Positions 36,016 to 43,571 of a DNA stretch of 64,000 nt are shown here, piece by piece. The notes below the pieces were generated by a model. It was not told where the DNA came from and did not search any database. It saw only the letters and a program-made list of their open reading frames with translations. The translations under genes were made by a program, and so were the position numbers. This DNA comes from Mesorhizobium sp. M8A.F.Ca.ET.218.01.1.1 (GTDB lineage Bacteria > Pseudomonadota > Alphaproteobacteria > Rhizobiales > Rhizobiaceae), in assembly GCF_004791165.1 (NCBI RefSeq), contig NZ_SRUZ01000001.1, forward strand, positions 1,250,707 to 1,314,706. The letters run 5' to 3'. Position 1 is the first letter of the stretch. Every line of letters begins with the position of its first letter.

Positions 36016-36843
36016 ATGACCGAGCCTGGCGACATGCTTCTGGATCGATTGGGCCGCTGGCTTGCCGGTCGGCTGCAGGAAGAATCCTCGGGATACGAGC
36101 CCTACACGCCTTCCGACGCCGAAACACTGCGCCGCACGCTGGAGCCGGGCGACGTCCTGCTGATCGAAGGCAACCAGAAGATCTCGGCGGCGATCAAGTA
36201 TCTGACCCAGTCGACATGGTCGCATGCGGCCTTCTATGTCGGCGATGCTTTGGCCGAACCGGATGACGGCTCGGAACGCAGGCGGCTGATCGAGGTCACG
36301 CTCGGCGAAGGCTGTGTCGCCGTACCCTTGTCGCGGTACCGGACCTACAATACCCGCATCTGCCGGGCGAGCGGCCTGGCACCCGAAGACCGCGACAAGG
36401 TCGTCGCCTTCATGATCAGCAAGCTCGGCCTGAGATACGACCTCAAGAACATCTTCGACATGCTGCGCTATTTCATGCCGACGCCGCCGGTGCCGGTGCG
36501 CTGGCGCCGCCGCATGCTGGCCTTCGGCTCCGGCGACCCGACGCGGGCGATCTGCTCGACGCTGATTGCCGAGGCTTACGGCCAGATCCGCTATCCGATC
36601 CTGCCCGAGATATCCCGCGCGCCCGGCCGCGCCTCGGCGCAGTCGACCTATATGCGCAGGGAAATCTTGCACATCCGCCATCACTCGCTCTACACGCCGC
36701 GCGATTTCGACCTGTCGCCGTTTTTCCGCATCGTCAAGCCGACGCTGGAATACGGCTTCGACTACAGGGCCGTGACCTGGGACGACAAGGCAAGCACGGA
36801 CGCCGCAGCCGCAAAGGCTGGCGCAACCGCGAAGGACACGTGA
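36016..36843 (+). CDS. YiiX-like NlpC/P60-related cysteine hydrolase
   Basis: The 275-residue protein matches the YiiX/YebB-like branch of permuted NlpC/P60 enzymes (PF05708, peptidase C92). Visible are EPGDVLLIEGNQKISAAIKY, STWSHAAFYVG with the histidine, EVTLGEGCVAVPLSRY, and the catalytic cysteine region AICSTLIAEAYG. No signal peptide is obvious. Related proteins cleave peptide, acyl or isopeptide bonds, but the substrate is unknown. It lies 56 bases after the CHAD gene on the same strand. Confidence 0.82.
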   Translation: MTEPGDMLLDRLGRWLAGRLQEESSGYEPYTPSDAETLRRTLEPGDVLLIEGNQKISAAIKYLTQSTWSHAAFYVGDALAEPDDGSERRRLIEVTLGEGCVAVPLSRYRTYNTRICRASGLAPEDRDKVVAFMISKLGLRYDLKNIFDMLRYFMPTPPVPVRWRRRMLAFGSGDPTRAICSTLIAEAYGQIRYPILPEISRAPGRASAQSTYMRREILHIRHHSLYTPRDFDLSPFFRIVKPTLEYGFDYRAVTWDDKASTDAAAAKAGATAKDT

Positions 36844-36926
36844 TGGCTTTCCGCCTAGGTCAGGACATGCCTGGCGCGGCCTACCGCTATCCTGCCGAGG
36901 TGCAGCGTTTCACATGGCGGCCTATG

Positions 36927-38303
36927 TCACGCCGGAACCGCAACAACACCCTGGTTTTCGGCTCTGCGTTCGACCCAGACATGGACCGGTTCGTCCCGGC
37001 CGCGGATGCTCATCGGTCCATGATCGCGCGCATTCAACGGTGTCGTGGGCGATTCCGCCTTCGCTGCCTCAATCAGTCGTGACCCAAAGCAAATATTCGC
37101 CTGAAGCTCACGGCAGAGCGACTGCAAACGGCTGGCGACGTTGACGGTGTCGCCCACCACCGCGAAGGACAGATTGCGCTCGCTGCCGACCGCGCCGATG
37201 ACCACTGCGCCATATTGTACACCGATCCGAACGTCCAGCGGCGGGTATCCCCTGGACACACGCTGTACATTCCAGTCCTCGAGAGCGGCGACCATCGCTT
37301 CAGCGCACTGGATGGCCCGAGTCGCGTCGTCATGGCTGGCTTGCGGAACCCCGAATGTCGCCATGATGCAATCGCCGATATAGTTATCGACGGTGCCACG
37401 GTGGTCGAAAACGACTTGTTCCATGCGACGGTGGAACTGACGCAGGAGTTCGAACACTGCTTCGGCCGGATGATCCTCGGAATAGTGTGTGAAGCCGACG
37501 ATGTCGGCGAACAGCACCGCGATATCCTGCCGGCGAACCGGGCCGAAGGGCTCGTCATCGGCGGCGAGCTGGTCGACGACATTGGGCGAAAAATGCCGGG
37601 CGAGATTGGCGCGGGCGCGCTCTGCCTTGACATAGTCTTCCGACAGATGTCGGGAACGAAAGACGACCAGCGCCATGATCGCGCCGATAATCAGCACGAC
37701 CAACACGTTGGTCGCCTGCGCGAATGTATCGACGAAATTGGGGTTGAGATAGAGGTTCAGTCGCTCTGTCATTGGCAGCGAATAGAGGTTCGTCGCCGGA
37801 ATTACGGTTCCCGGATGGGAAATCACCCATCCCACCCCGATCGCCCATGTCAGGGCCGCGAGCGCGCCGAGATAGAGTGCCAATCGTGTCGAAAGGGTCA
37901 GAGCGCCAAGGCATACGAAAATCAGCAGGTATTTAAAGCTGCCCTCGCGCAGTTGCATCGCGGCCGGCGCGACCTCGAGGGAAAACGGGTTGGGCGTTAT
38001 CAGCAGAACGGTCAACAGAATGATGTCCAGCGTACCGGTGAGGTAACCGATCCACCATCGCGCCGTACGACGGCGAGCAAAGAGAAACTGGATCAGGCCG
38101 ACAAGCTGGAACAGCACGAGGCCCGCCAGCACGAAGAGCAGCGAAGCATCCCAGCGGCTGGTCAATGAAAAGAAGCAGGAGATCACGGCGAGCGATGCCG
38201 TACGCGCCCAGAACTGTAATGCAGCACCCTGGCGTTCTGCGCGCGCCCGCAAATTTTTCAGGCGCGAATAGCGGCGAAGTTCAAGTGTTGGCGCGGTCGA
38301 CAT
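36927..38303 (-). CDS. Membrane-bound class III adenylate/guanylate cyclase
   Basis: The 458-residue protein has an N-terminal six-helix membrane region (about 30-235) and a C-terminal class III cyclase domain (about 260-430). The metal-binding aspartates sit in VLFADIVGFTHYSEDHP and YIGDCIMATFGVP. The transition-state asparagine and arginine are in VVGDTVNVASRLQSLC. It should form an active homodimer making cAMP (possibly cGMP) from cytoplasmic NTP. The sensory input through the membrane part is unknown. Rhizobia often carry many such cyclases. It is convergent with the YiiX-like gene. Confidence 0.92.
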   Translation of the reverse strand: MSTAPTLELRRYSRLKNLRARAERQGAALQFWARTASLAVISCFFSLTSRWDASLLFVLAGLVLFQLVGLIQFLFARRRTARWWIGYLTGTLDIILLTVLLITPNPFSLEVAPAAMQLREGSFKYLLIFVCLGALTLSTRLALYLGALAALTWAIGVGWVISHPGTVIPATNLYSLPMTERLNLYLNPNFVDTFAQATNVLVVLIIGAIMALVVFRSRHLSEDYVKAERARANLARHFSPNVVDQLAADDEPFGPVRRQDIAVLFADIVGFTHYSEDHPAEAVFELLRQFHRRMEQVVFDHRGTVDNYIGDCIMATFGVPQASHDDATRAIQCAEAMVAALEDWNVQRVSRGYPPLDVRIGVQYGAVVIGAVGSERNLSFAVVGDTVNVASRLQSLCRELQANICFGSRLIEAAKAESPTTPLNARDHGPMSIRGRDEPVHVWVERRAENQGVVAVPA

Positions 38304-38413
38304 AGGATCACTTCGATTTCATGGGGACGTGTCACGCATTCGGCAAACCCGCCTTCTACAATCTGACAAATCAGTGCGCGAACTCTATCATGAATGTGAT
38401 TTCGTTTTCTGTA

Positions 38414-39214
38414 TCAGGCCGGTAACGGGCGGCGTCCCTTTGCAGGAGCGGCGGGCCGATCGAACGCCCCGGCGTCGCGCGGATGCGGGCCGATCGGCAT
38501 GATCGCCTCGAACGGCGTGGCGCCGAAGGCGAACGTCCATTTGTAGCCGACCAACCCGTCCTCGGGCGTGGTGTGCTGGTCGTGATGGGCGAGCAGTTTC
38601 GCGCGGTCGGCCAGTTCCTCGGCCTCGCGCCGCACCATTTCCGCCGTCTCCGGCCGCATCCGCCTGGAGAAGCTGACGAAGGTCGCCTCCTTCTCGATAT
38701 GGGTGATCGCCCAACCTATGAAATTCTTGTTGGTCATCTCGAACAACGGCCTGAGCGGCCCCTCGAAATTCCACTGGATCGGCGTCTCGACCAGCAATTT
38801 CGCCGACAGACCACGGCCGAGCGCGATCAGGCCGAGCTGCTCGAGGTCGCGCAGATAGAGGAACATCGAGGCTTCGCTCAGGCCCTGCGAGCGCATGATG
38901 CCTTCAGGCGTGAACTTTTCCGACAGCATGACGAAGACGAATAGCAGCGCCGGACGGCCGGCGAGCCGGCGCTCGATCTCCGGCGCGACGTGGTTGACCG
39001 GCCCCGGCCCCCTGCTCATCGAGCCGAGCACGTTTTCCAGTTCCACGCCGGCGGCGGCGCAGATCTCCACCAGCCGGTCGAGCTTGCAGTTCTTCTCATG
39101 GAAGATGCGCTTCACCGTCGGCTCGGAAACGCCCATGCGTTCGGCAAGCTCGCGATAGGTGACGCCCTTCGCCTTCAGCGTCCGCTTAAGCGCCTCGAAG
39201 ACCAGACCGTTCAT
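38414..39214 (-). CDS. XRE family transcriptional regulator with C-terminal sensor region
   Basis: The 266-residue protein has an N-terminal Cro/C1-type helix-turn-helix (about 5-60: LKAKGVTYRELAERMGVSEP, TVKRIFHEKNCKLDRLVEIC) and a roughly 190-residue C-terminal region of unknown ligand. The ATG at 39214 is chosen as AAGAGG lies 8 bases upstream; a GTG three codons earlier is too close to that site. It is divergent from the SMP-30-like gene, and three GTATCG half-sites lie in between, so it probably controls both itself and that gene. Confidence 0.87.
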   Translation of the reverse strand: MNGLVFEALKRTLKAKGVTYRELAERMGVSEPTVKRIFHEKNCKLDRLVEICAAAGVELENVLGSMSRGPGPVNHVAPEIERRLAGRPALLFVFVMLSEKFTPEGIMRSQGLSEASMFLYLRDLEQLGLIALGRGLSAKLLVETPIQWNFEGPLRPLFEMTNKNFIGWAITHIEKEATFVSFSRRMRPETAEMVRREAEELADRAKLLAHHDQHTTPEDGLVGYKWTFAFGATPFEAIMPIGPHPRDAGAFDRPAAPAKGRRPLPA

Positions 39215-39240
39215 GGGATGCACCTCTTGCCGTCGGTTTC

Positions 39241-39288
39241 GTATCGGTATTCGATACTAGTGGCAATCTGGCTTCCCGAAAAGTATCG
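39241..39288. promoter_or_regulatory. GTATCG half-sites in the XRE/SMP-30 divergent promoter region
   Basis: GTATCG (39241-39246) and CGATAC (39252-39257) form an inverted repeat with a 5-base spacer. A third GTATCG is at 39283-39288, 42 bases from the first. They fill the space between the divergent starts at 39214 and 39328, as expected for the XRE regulator's operator. Confidence 0.55.
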
Positions 39289-39327
39289 AAAAGCCTAGCT
39301 CTTCGCCGACATCAAAGGAGAGCAGTC

Positions 39328-40188
39328 ATGAATATCTTCGTCACCTCAGCCTTTATCGCCACCATCGGCATAGCGGCCGCACCGCCGGCCCAGGCCGGAG
39401 AACTCTGGCGGGCAACGGGCCTCGAACAGCCGGAATCGGCGCTGTTCGACGCCGCCAATAACCGCATCATCGTTTCCAACATATCAGGCAATCCGGGCGA
39501 CGCCGACGGCATTGGTTATCTCAGCGTGCTGTCCACGGAGGGCAAGATCGTCACCCAGCACTGGACCGACGGCATGGACGCGCCCAAGGGCATGGCGATA
39601 GCGGGCGGCAAGCTCTATGTCGCCGACATCACCAAGGTCCGCGTCGTCGACCTCGCCAGCGGCAAGCTCATCGCCAGCATCGTGATCCCGAATGCCGTCT
39701 TCCTGAACGACATGACGTCGGACCAGTCAGGCAAGGTCTATGTCACCGACATGCTGGCCGACACGATCTGGCGTATCGACGGCGACAGACCGGAGCTGTT
39801 TGTCAGGGACGCCATGCTCGCTGCACCCAACGGCGTCTTCGCCGATGGCAACAGGCTGATCGTCGCCTCCTGGGGCAAGGGCATCAAGCCCGACTTCAGC
39901 ACGGTCGAGCCGGGCGGGCTGCTGGCGGTCGACCTCGCCAGCAAGACGGTGACGCCGCTGGCGGGCGCGCAGAAATTCGCCGACCTCGACGGCGTCATCG
40001 CGCTGGGCGACACCATCTATGCCACCGCCTACATGACCGGCACGCTGTACCGATACAGGACCGGCAGCGCGCCGGAAGCGGTGGTGCATTTCAAGCCGGG
40101 CAGCGCCGACATCGGCACCGACGGCAAGTCGATCCTCTATGTGCCGCTGATGAACGAGGGCGAGGTGGCGGCGCTAAAGATCGATTGA
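39328..40188 (+). CDS. Secreted SMP-30/gluconolactonase-like beta-propeller protein
   Basis: The 286-residue protein has a signal peptide (MNIFVTSAFIATIGIAAAPP, cut near AQA-GEL) and an SMP-30-like propeller: GLEQPESALFDAANNRIIVS, GMDAPKGMAIAGGKLYVADI, VFLNDMTSDQSGKVYVTDML and AAPNGVFADGNRLIVASWGK. The N-D and E residues at these turns are the usual calcium and active-site positions. Lactonase activity in the periplasm is plausible, but many such proteins have no known substrate. AAAGGAG lies 8 bases before the ATG. It is divergent from the XRE regulator. Confidence 0.83.
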   Translation: MNIFVTSAFIATIGIAAAPPAQAGELWRATGLEQPESALFDAANNRIIVSNISGNPGDADGIGYLSVLSTEGKIVTQHWTDGMDAPKGMAIAGGKLYVADITKVRVVDLASGKLIASIVIPNAVFLNDMTSDQSGKVYVTDMLADTIWRIDGDRPELFVRDAMLAAPNGVFADGNRLIVASWGKGIKPDFSTVEPGGLLAVDLASKTVTPLAGAQKFADLDGVIALGDTIYATAYMTGTLYRYRTGSAPEAVVHFKPGSADIGTDGKSILYVPLMNEGEVAALKID

Positions 40189-40221
40189 GAGCCATACCGG
40201 CCGCTCCAGGAGCGTTGGCGC

Positions 40222-40551
40222 TCACACCTGCAGCAGCGTCTTGATGGCGCGGCGCTCGTCCATGGCCTTGTAGCCTTCGGCGACCTGTTCGAGCGGAAGA
40301 ACCAGGTCGAAGACCTTGCCGGGATTGATCTTGCCCTCGGTGACGAGAGCGATCAGTTCGGGCAGGTAACGGCGCACCGGCGCCGGGCCGCCATGGAGGT
40401 GCACATGGGCGAAGAACAGCTGCTGCCCATCCAGTTGCACCTGGTGGGGAACGCCGACATAGGAGACATAGCCGCCTTTGCGGGTCGACCCGATCGCCTG
40501 CTTCATCGATTCCTGCGTGCCGACGCATTCGAGCACGGAGTCGGCGCCTCC
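40222..40551 (-). pseudogene. Zinc-type alcohol dehydrogenase, C-terminal remnant
   Basis: About 110 codons match the C-terminal third of a medium-chain zinc alcohol dehydrogenase: SVLECVGTQESMKQAIGSTR, GGYVSYVGVPHQ, then the end PLEQVAEGYKAMDERRAIKT. The N-terminal catalytic zinc domain (about 230 residues) is gone. Upstream of about 40551 the frame continues as antisense of a LysR gene fragment, so any long ORF here is a chimera. It appears to be one side of a deletion that joined it head to head with the neighbouring LysR remnant. Confidence 0.85.
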
Positions 40552-40935
40552 CCTGACTACCTCGCCCGGCATCCGGCGCCCGGCACGCCTCAGGACCTCG
40601 TCCAGTACGATTGCATCAACCACCGGCAGTCGCGCTCGGGCGGCCTCTACGCCTGGGAATTCGCCAGGGACGGGCGAGAGCTGAGGGTGCGCGTCGACGG
40701 ACAGCTGACTTTCAATTCGACGATCCCCATGATCGACGCCACCGTGAGCGGACTTGGGATCGCCTACGTGCCGGAGAATTTGGTGACCGACGAGCTTCGG
40801 TCGGGCCGGTTGGTGCTGATGCTCGACGAATGGTGCCCGCTGTTCCCGGGCTATTACCTCTACTATCCGACCCGCCGGCAGAACTCGCCCGCCTTCGCGG
40901 TGATCGCCAATGCCCTGCGCCATGCGGATGTCTAA
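40546..40935 (+). pseudogene. LysR family regulator, C-terminal remnant
   Basis: About 129 codons encode the second half of a LysR substrate-binding domain: ASPDYLARHPAPGTPQDLVQ, CINHRQSRSGGLYAWEFARD, then TVSGLGIAYVPENLVTDELR and YLYYPTRRQNSPAFAVIANA. The DNA-binding domain and first effector lobe are missing. Upstream of about 40545 the frame is antisense of the alcohol dehydrogenase remnant. The intact pair was probably a divergent LysR regulator and its dehydrogenase target. Confidence 0.85.
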
Positions 40936-41070
40936 TGAAAAATGATCGATAGGCGCGGCCGGCGGCGCCTCGGCTGGCTTTGCGAACGCCGTTCCGCGCA
41001 ATCTCGAAGGTCCGCTCTAGGCAGGCATATATGGTATGACGGCCCGGCATCGGCGGCCAAGGAGTTCGAG

Positions 41071-41451
41071 ATGGAAGACCGAGAGATCAGAGCGGCCCTG
41101 GATCGTCACTGGGCCGCTTCCGACACCAGCGACTTCGAAGCTGAGCACGAGATCTACCGGGAGGACGCAGTGCTCGACTATCCGCAATCGGGCGAGCGCA
41201 TAAGCGGGCGGCGCAACATCCAGTCGTCCCGCGCCGCGCAGCCGAACCGCAAGCGCTTCATCGTGCGCCGCATCACAGGCACCGGTGACCTCTGGGTCAC
41301 CGAATATGTCCTGACCTATGACGGGCGGCCGTCCTACACGGTCAGCATCATGGAGTTCCTCGACGGCAAGGTGGTCCGCGAGACGCAGTATTTCGGCGAT
41401 CCGTTCGAACCCGGACCTTCGCGCGCGCAATGGGTCGAACGGATCCCGTGA
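41071..41451 (+). CDS. SnoaL-like/NTF2-fold protein
   Basis: The 126-residue protein has the NTF2-like cone fold: MEDREIRAALDRHWAASDTS, HEIYREDAVLDYPQSGERIS and GDLWVTEYVLTYDGRPSY, then an EFLDGKVVRETQYFGDPFE end. It resembles the ketosteroid-isomerase/SnoaL group; substrate and reaction are unknown. AAGGAG lies 6 bases before the ATG. The stop overlaps the GTG of the glycosylase gene as GTGA. Confidence 0.8.
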   Translation: MEDREIRAALDRHWAASDTSDFEAEHEIYREDAVLDYPQSGERISGRRNIQSSRAAQPNRKRFIVRRITGTGDLWVTEYVLTYDGRPSYTVSIMEFLDGKVVRETQYFGDPFEPGPSRAQWVERIP

Positions 41452-42056
41452 ACCGCTCGACAAATCATCCACCGCTCGCGCGGGAAGAACTGCCGGACGA
41501 TACGGCCGCCCTTGCCCGTTATCTCATCGGCAAGCTGGTGGTGCGCGACTTGCCCGACGGCAGGGTCAGCGGGCGGATCGTCGAGACGGAAGCCTATGTC
41601 GCCGGCGATGCCGCCGGGCATGGCTTTCGAGGGATGACGGAGCGCAACCGGTCGCTGTTTCTCGAGCGCGGGCACGCCTATGTCTATCTCGCCTATGGCA
41701 TCTCGTTCATGCTGAACGTTTCGAGCGAGGCGCAAGGCACGGGAACCGGCGTGCTGATCCGGGCGCTGGAACCGCTGGAAGGCATCGAGATCATGCGGCT
41801 GAACCGTGGCGTCGAGCGCCTGCGCGACCTGGCGCGCGGGCCCGGAAGGCTGGCCGCGGCATTGCGGATCGATCGATCGCTCGACGGGCTCGACCTTTGC
41901 CGGGAAGGCTCGCTATGGCTTGCACACGATGAATTCGAGGCCGGCGCGATCGGACAGGGCATCAGGATCGGCATTTCGAAGGACGCGGACCGCCTGCTTC
42001 GCTTTTACCTGAAGGAAAGTCCTTTCGTCAGCGGCCCGGCATCGCTCAACCGTTGA
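41448..42056 (+). CDS. DNA-3-methyladenine glycosylase (AAG/MPG family)
   Basis: The 202-residue protein is the AAG-type alkylbase glycosylase that starts base excision of 3-methyladenine and related lesions. Markers are LARYLIGKLVVRDLPDGRVS, the catalytic glutamate in GRIVETEAYVAGDAAGHGFRG, YVYLAYGISFMLNV, and GVLIRALEPLEG, with RGPGRLAAALRI near the end. The GTG at 41448 overlaps the previous stop. An ATG six codons earlier (41430) is possible; neither has a strong ribosome site. With ku-ligD it adds to the window's DNA-repair content. Confidence 0.9.
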   Translation: MNRSTNHPPLAREELPDDTAALARYLIGKLVVRDLPDGRVSGRIVETEAYVAGDAAGHGFRGMTERNRSLFLERGHAYVYLAYGISFMLNVSSEAQGTGTGVLIRALEPLEGIEIMRLNRGVERLRDLARGPGRLAAALRIDRSLDGLDLCREGSLWLAHDEFEAGAIGQGIRIGISKDADRLLRFYLKESPFVSGPASLNR

Positions 42057-42245
42057 GCGACGGTTGCTCCGCCTCTTGTTTTCCCGCCAGCTGCGCCCGC
42101 GCATCGCCGATCGACGCGGCATAGGTCACCAGCGGCCGCTTGACGCTTGCGGCACGTTAGCGTCTTCGCCTGATTGTCCATTTCTCGATATTTTCCGAGG
42201 ATTTCAGCCTAAGGTGCCGCACATTCGGGGCAGGGGATAACGAGG

Positions 42246-42344
42246 TTGAACGTTTTCAAGATCTTGATGACATCAGCAGGCTTGCTACCAATGGCTTTGG
42301 CCCTGGCGGGCTGTGGTGGGCACCTCATCAACAGGTTGATCTGA
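42246..42344 (+). CDS. Very small lipoprotein (32 residues, entericidin-like size)
   Basis: The predicted peptide starts at TTG (42246) with NVFKILMTSAGLLPMALALA, followed by the lipobox LALAGC and a nine-residue mature tail GGHLINRLI. This is a complete lipoprotein signal peptide with a lipid-modifiable cysteine. GAGG directly precedes the TTG and GGGG lies further up. An in-frame ATG at 42267 would lose the lysine. It ends 8 bases before the convergent PAP2 stop. I do not recognise the mature part; small size recalls entericidins. Confidence 0.5.
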   Translation: MNVFKILMTSAGLLPMALALAGCGGHLINRLI

Positions 42345-42352
42345 CGGCGAGG

Positions 42353-43054
42353 TCAGGCATCGTCGCTCACCGCCTGGCGCCGTTGCAGAATCCTCGCCAC
42401 CAGCCAGCATAGCATCGCCCAGGCGAAGCCGGCACACCAGCCCGCCAGCACATCGGACGGCCAGTGGACGCCCAGATAGACGCGGCTGACGCCGACCAGC
42501 ACCGTCGTCAGCACCGCCAGGAACAACACGTAGACCTTGGTGGTTCGGCCTGGCAGGAAGCGTGCCGCCAGCGAACCGAGCGTGAGATAGGTCACCGCCG
42601 ACAGCATGGCGTGGCCGCTCGGGAAGGAGAGCGAGGTCTCGTTGACCAGATGCGAAACCAGTTCCGGGCGTGGCCGGTCGACGCCGACTTTCAGCAGGCT
42701 CGACAGGAGCTGGCCGCCCGCCACGGCAACGAAGATGAGAAGCGCGGTGCCTCGCCTGCGGATCAAAAGCAGATATATGATCGCCGCCGTGGTGATCAGC
42801 ACCAGCACGCTGGTACTGCCAAGACTGGTGACGTCGCGCATCGCCCCTTCCAGCCATGATGGACCGATGGGAACGCCGGGCTGGCCCGGCTGGCGGAAGG
42901 CAAGCAGGATTTCGGTATCGAAGGCGTGCGGCGTGGTGGCCCGTGCCACCTCCATCAATTCCTCGAACGCCCACAGCCCACCAGCGATGACCAGGCCGGC
43001 CAGCAGCACCGGGAATTCGACCCGGTTGAGCAGCGTTTTCGCAGCGTTTTTCAT
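42353..43054 (-). CDS. PAP2 family phosphatase (membrane)
   Basis: The 233-residue integral membrane protein carries all three PAP2 phosphatase motifs: KVGVDRPRPE (KxxxxxxRP), SFPSGHAM (PSGH), and SRVYLGVHWPSDVLAG (SRxxxxxHxxxD). Such enzymes remove phosphate from phosphatidate, undecaprenyl pyrophosphate or similar lipids at the outer face of the inner membrane. It is separated by 8 bases from the upstream EamA-like gene and may be cotranscribed. With uppP this window has two candidate lipid-carrier phosphatases. Confidence 0.93.
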   Translation of the reverse strand: MKNAAKTLLNRVEFPVLLAGLVIAGGLWAFEELMEVARATTPHAFDTEILLAFRQPGQPGVPIGPSWLEGAMRDVTSLGSTSVLVLITTAAIIYLLLIRRRGTALLIFVAVAGGQLLSSLLKVGVDRPRPELVSHLVNETSLSFPSGHAMLSAVTYLTLGSLAARFLPGRTTKVYVLFLAVLTTVLVGVSRVYLGVHWPSDVLAGWCAGFAWAMLCWLVARILQRRQAVSDDA

Positions 43055-43062
43055 CGGCACGG

Positions 43063-43404
43063 TTATAACCGCCCTTGCAGATAGGGCCCAAGGGTGATCA
43101 GCGCTACGGCGGCGATCGCCAGCATGATGCCGGTCGCCTGCAGCGCGTTGACGCGCTCGCCGAAGAACACCAGCGCCACGACATTGACCGAGACCAGCTG
43201 GATGACCGCCGAAAGGCTGAACGACACCGACATGCCGAACTCGCGGATCAGCCGCAGCATGATCAGATTGCCCAGCGAATAGAGCGCCAGCGTCAGCAGG
43301 ATCTTGCCCAGGCTCGGCGCCAGTCCCCATTGCTTGGCGGCGGTCGCCGCCAGCAGGAAGATCACCGTTGAAAAACCCAGCTGCAGCAATCCCGAAAAAC
43401 TCAA
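43063..43404 (-). CDS. EamA/SMR-like small membrane transporter
   Basis: The roughly 113-residue protein has four membrane segments: LLQLGFSTVIFLLAATAAKQ, KILLTLALYSLGNLIMLRLI, SAVIQLVSVNVVALVFFGER and GIMLAIAAVALITLGPYLQG. This is half the size of a ten-helix EamA transporter and like SMR or small DMT proteins, which dimerise. TTG at 43404 is chosen because AGGGGG lies about 6 bases upstream. A longer frame from 43545 lacks a good ribosome site and adds 47 residues not typical of the family. It is in one run with the PAP2 gene. Confidence 0.7.
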   Translation of the reverse strand: MSFSGLLQLGFSTVIFLLAATAAKQWGLAPSLGKILLTLALYSLGNLIMLRLIREFGMSVSFSLSAVIQLVSVNVVALVFFGERVNALQATGIMLAIAAVALITLGPYLQGRL

Positions 43405-43571
43405 CGTCCGTCCCCCTCGAAGTGGCTTTCGCCTGATATCGCGGACCTTGTTTCCGAAGCGCGCCGAGACGTCAAGCGAGGTCGTTGCAACGAAGGTCTT
43501 GGCAACGGCGAGACTGAAGCTCAATGTGCTGGAATCGCCCAGCATATCGATAGAAGGGCGGTCAGGGGACC

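Noticed and set aside
36840..37144. Plus-strand frames of 76-80 residues at the cyclase 3' end
   Set aside because: They overlap the C-terminus of the cyclase on the other strand and show no protein features.
40222..41001. Single 259-residue minus-strand protein across 40222-41001
   Set aside because: Only the C-terminal 110 residues match a dehydrogenase; the rest is antisense of a LysR fragment.
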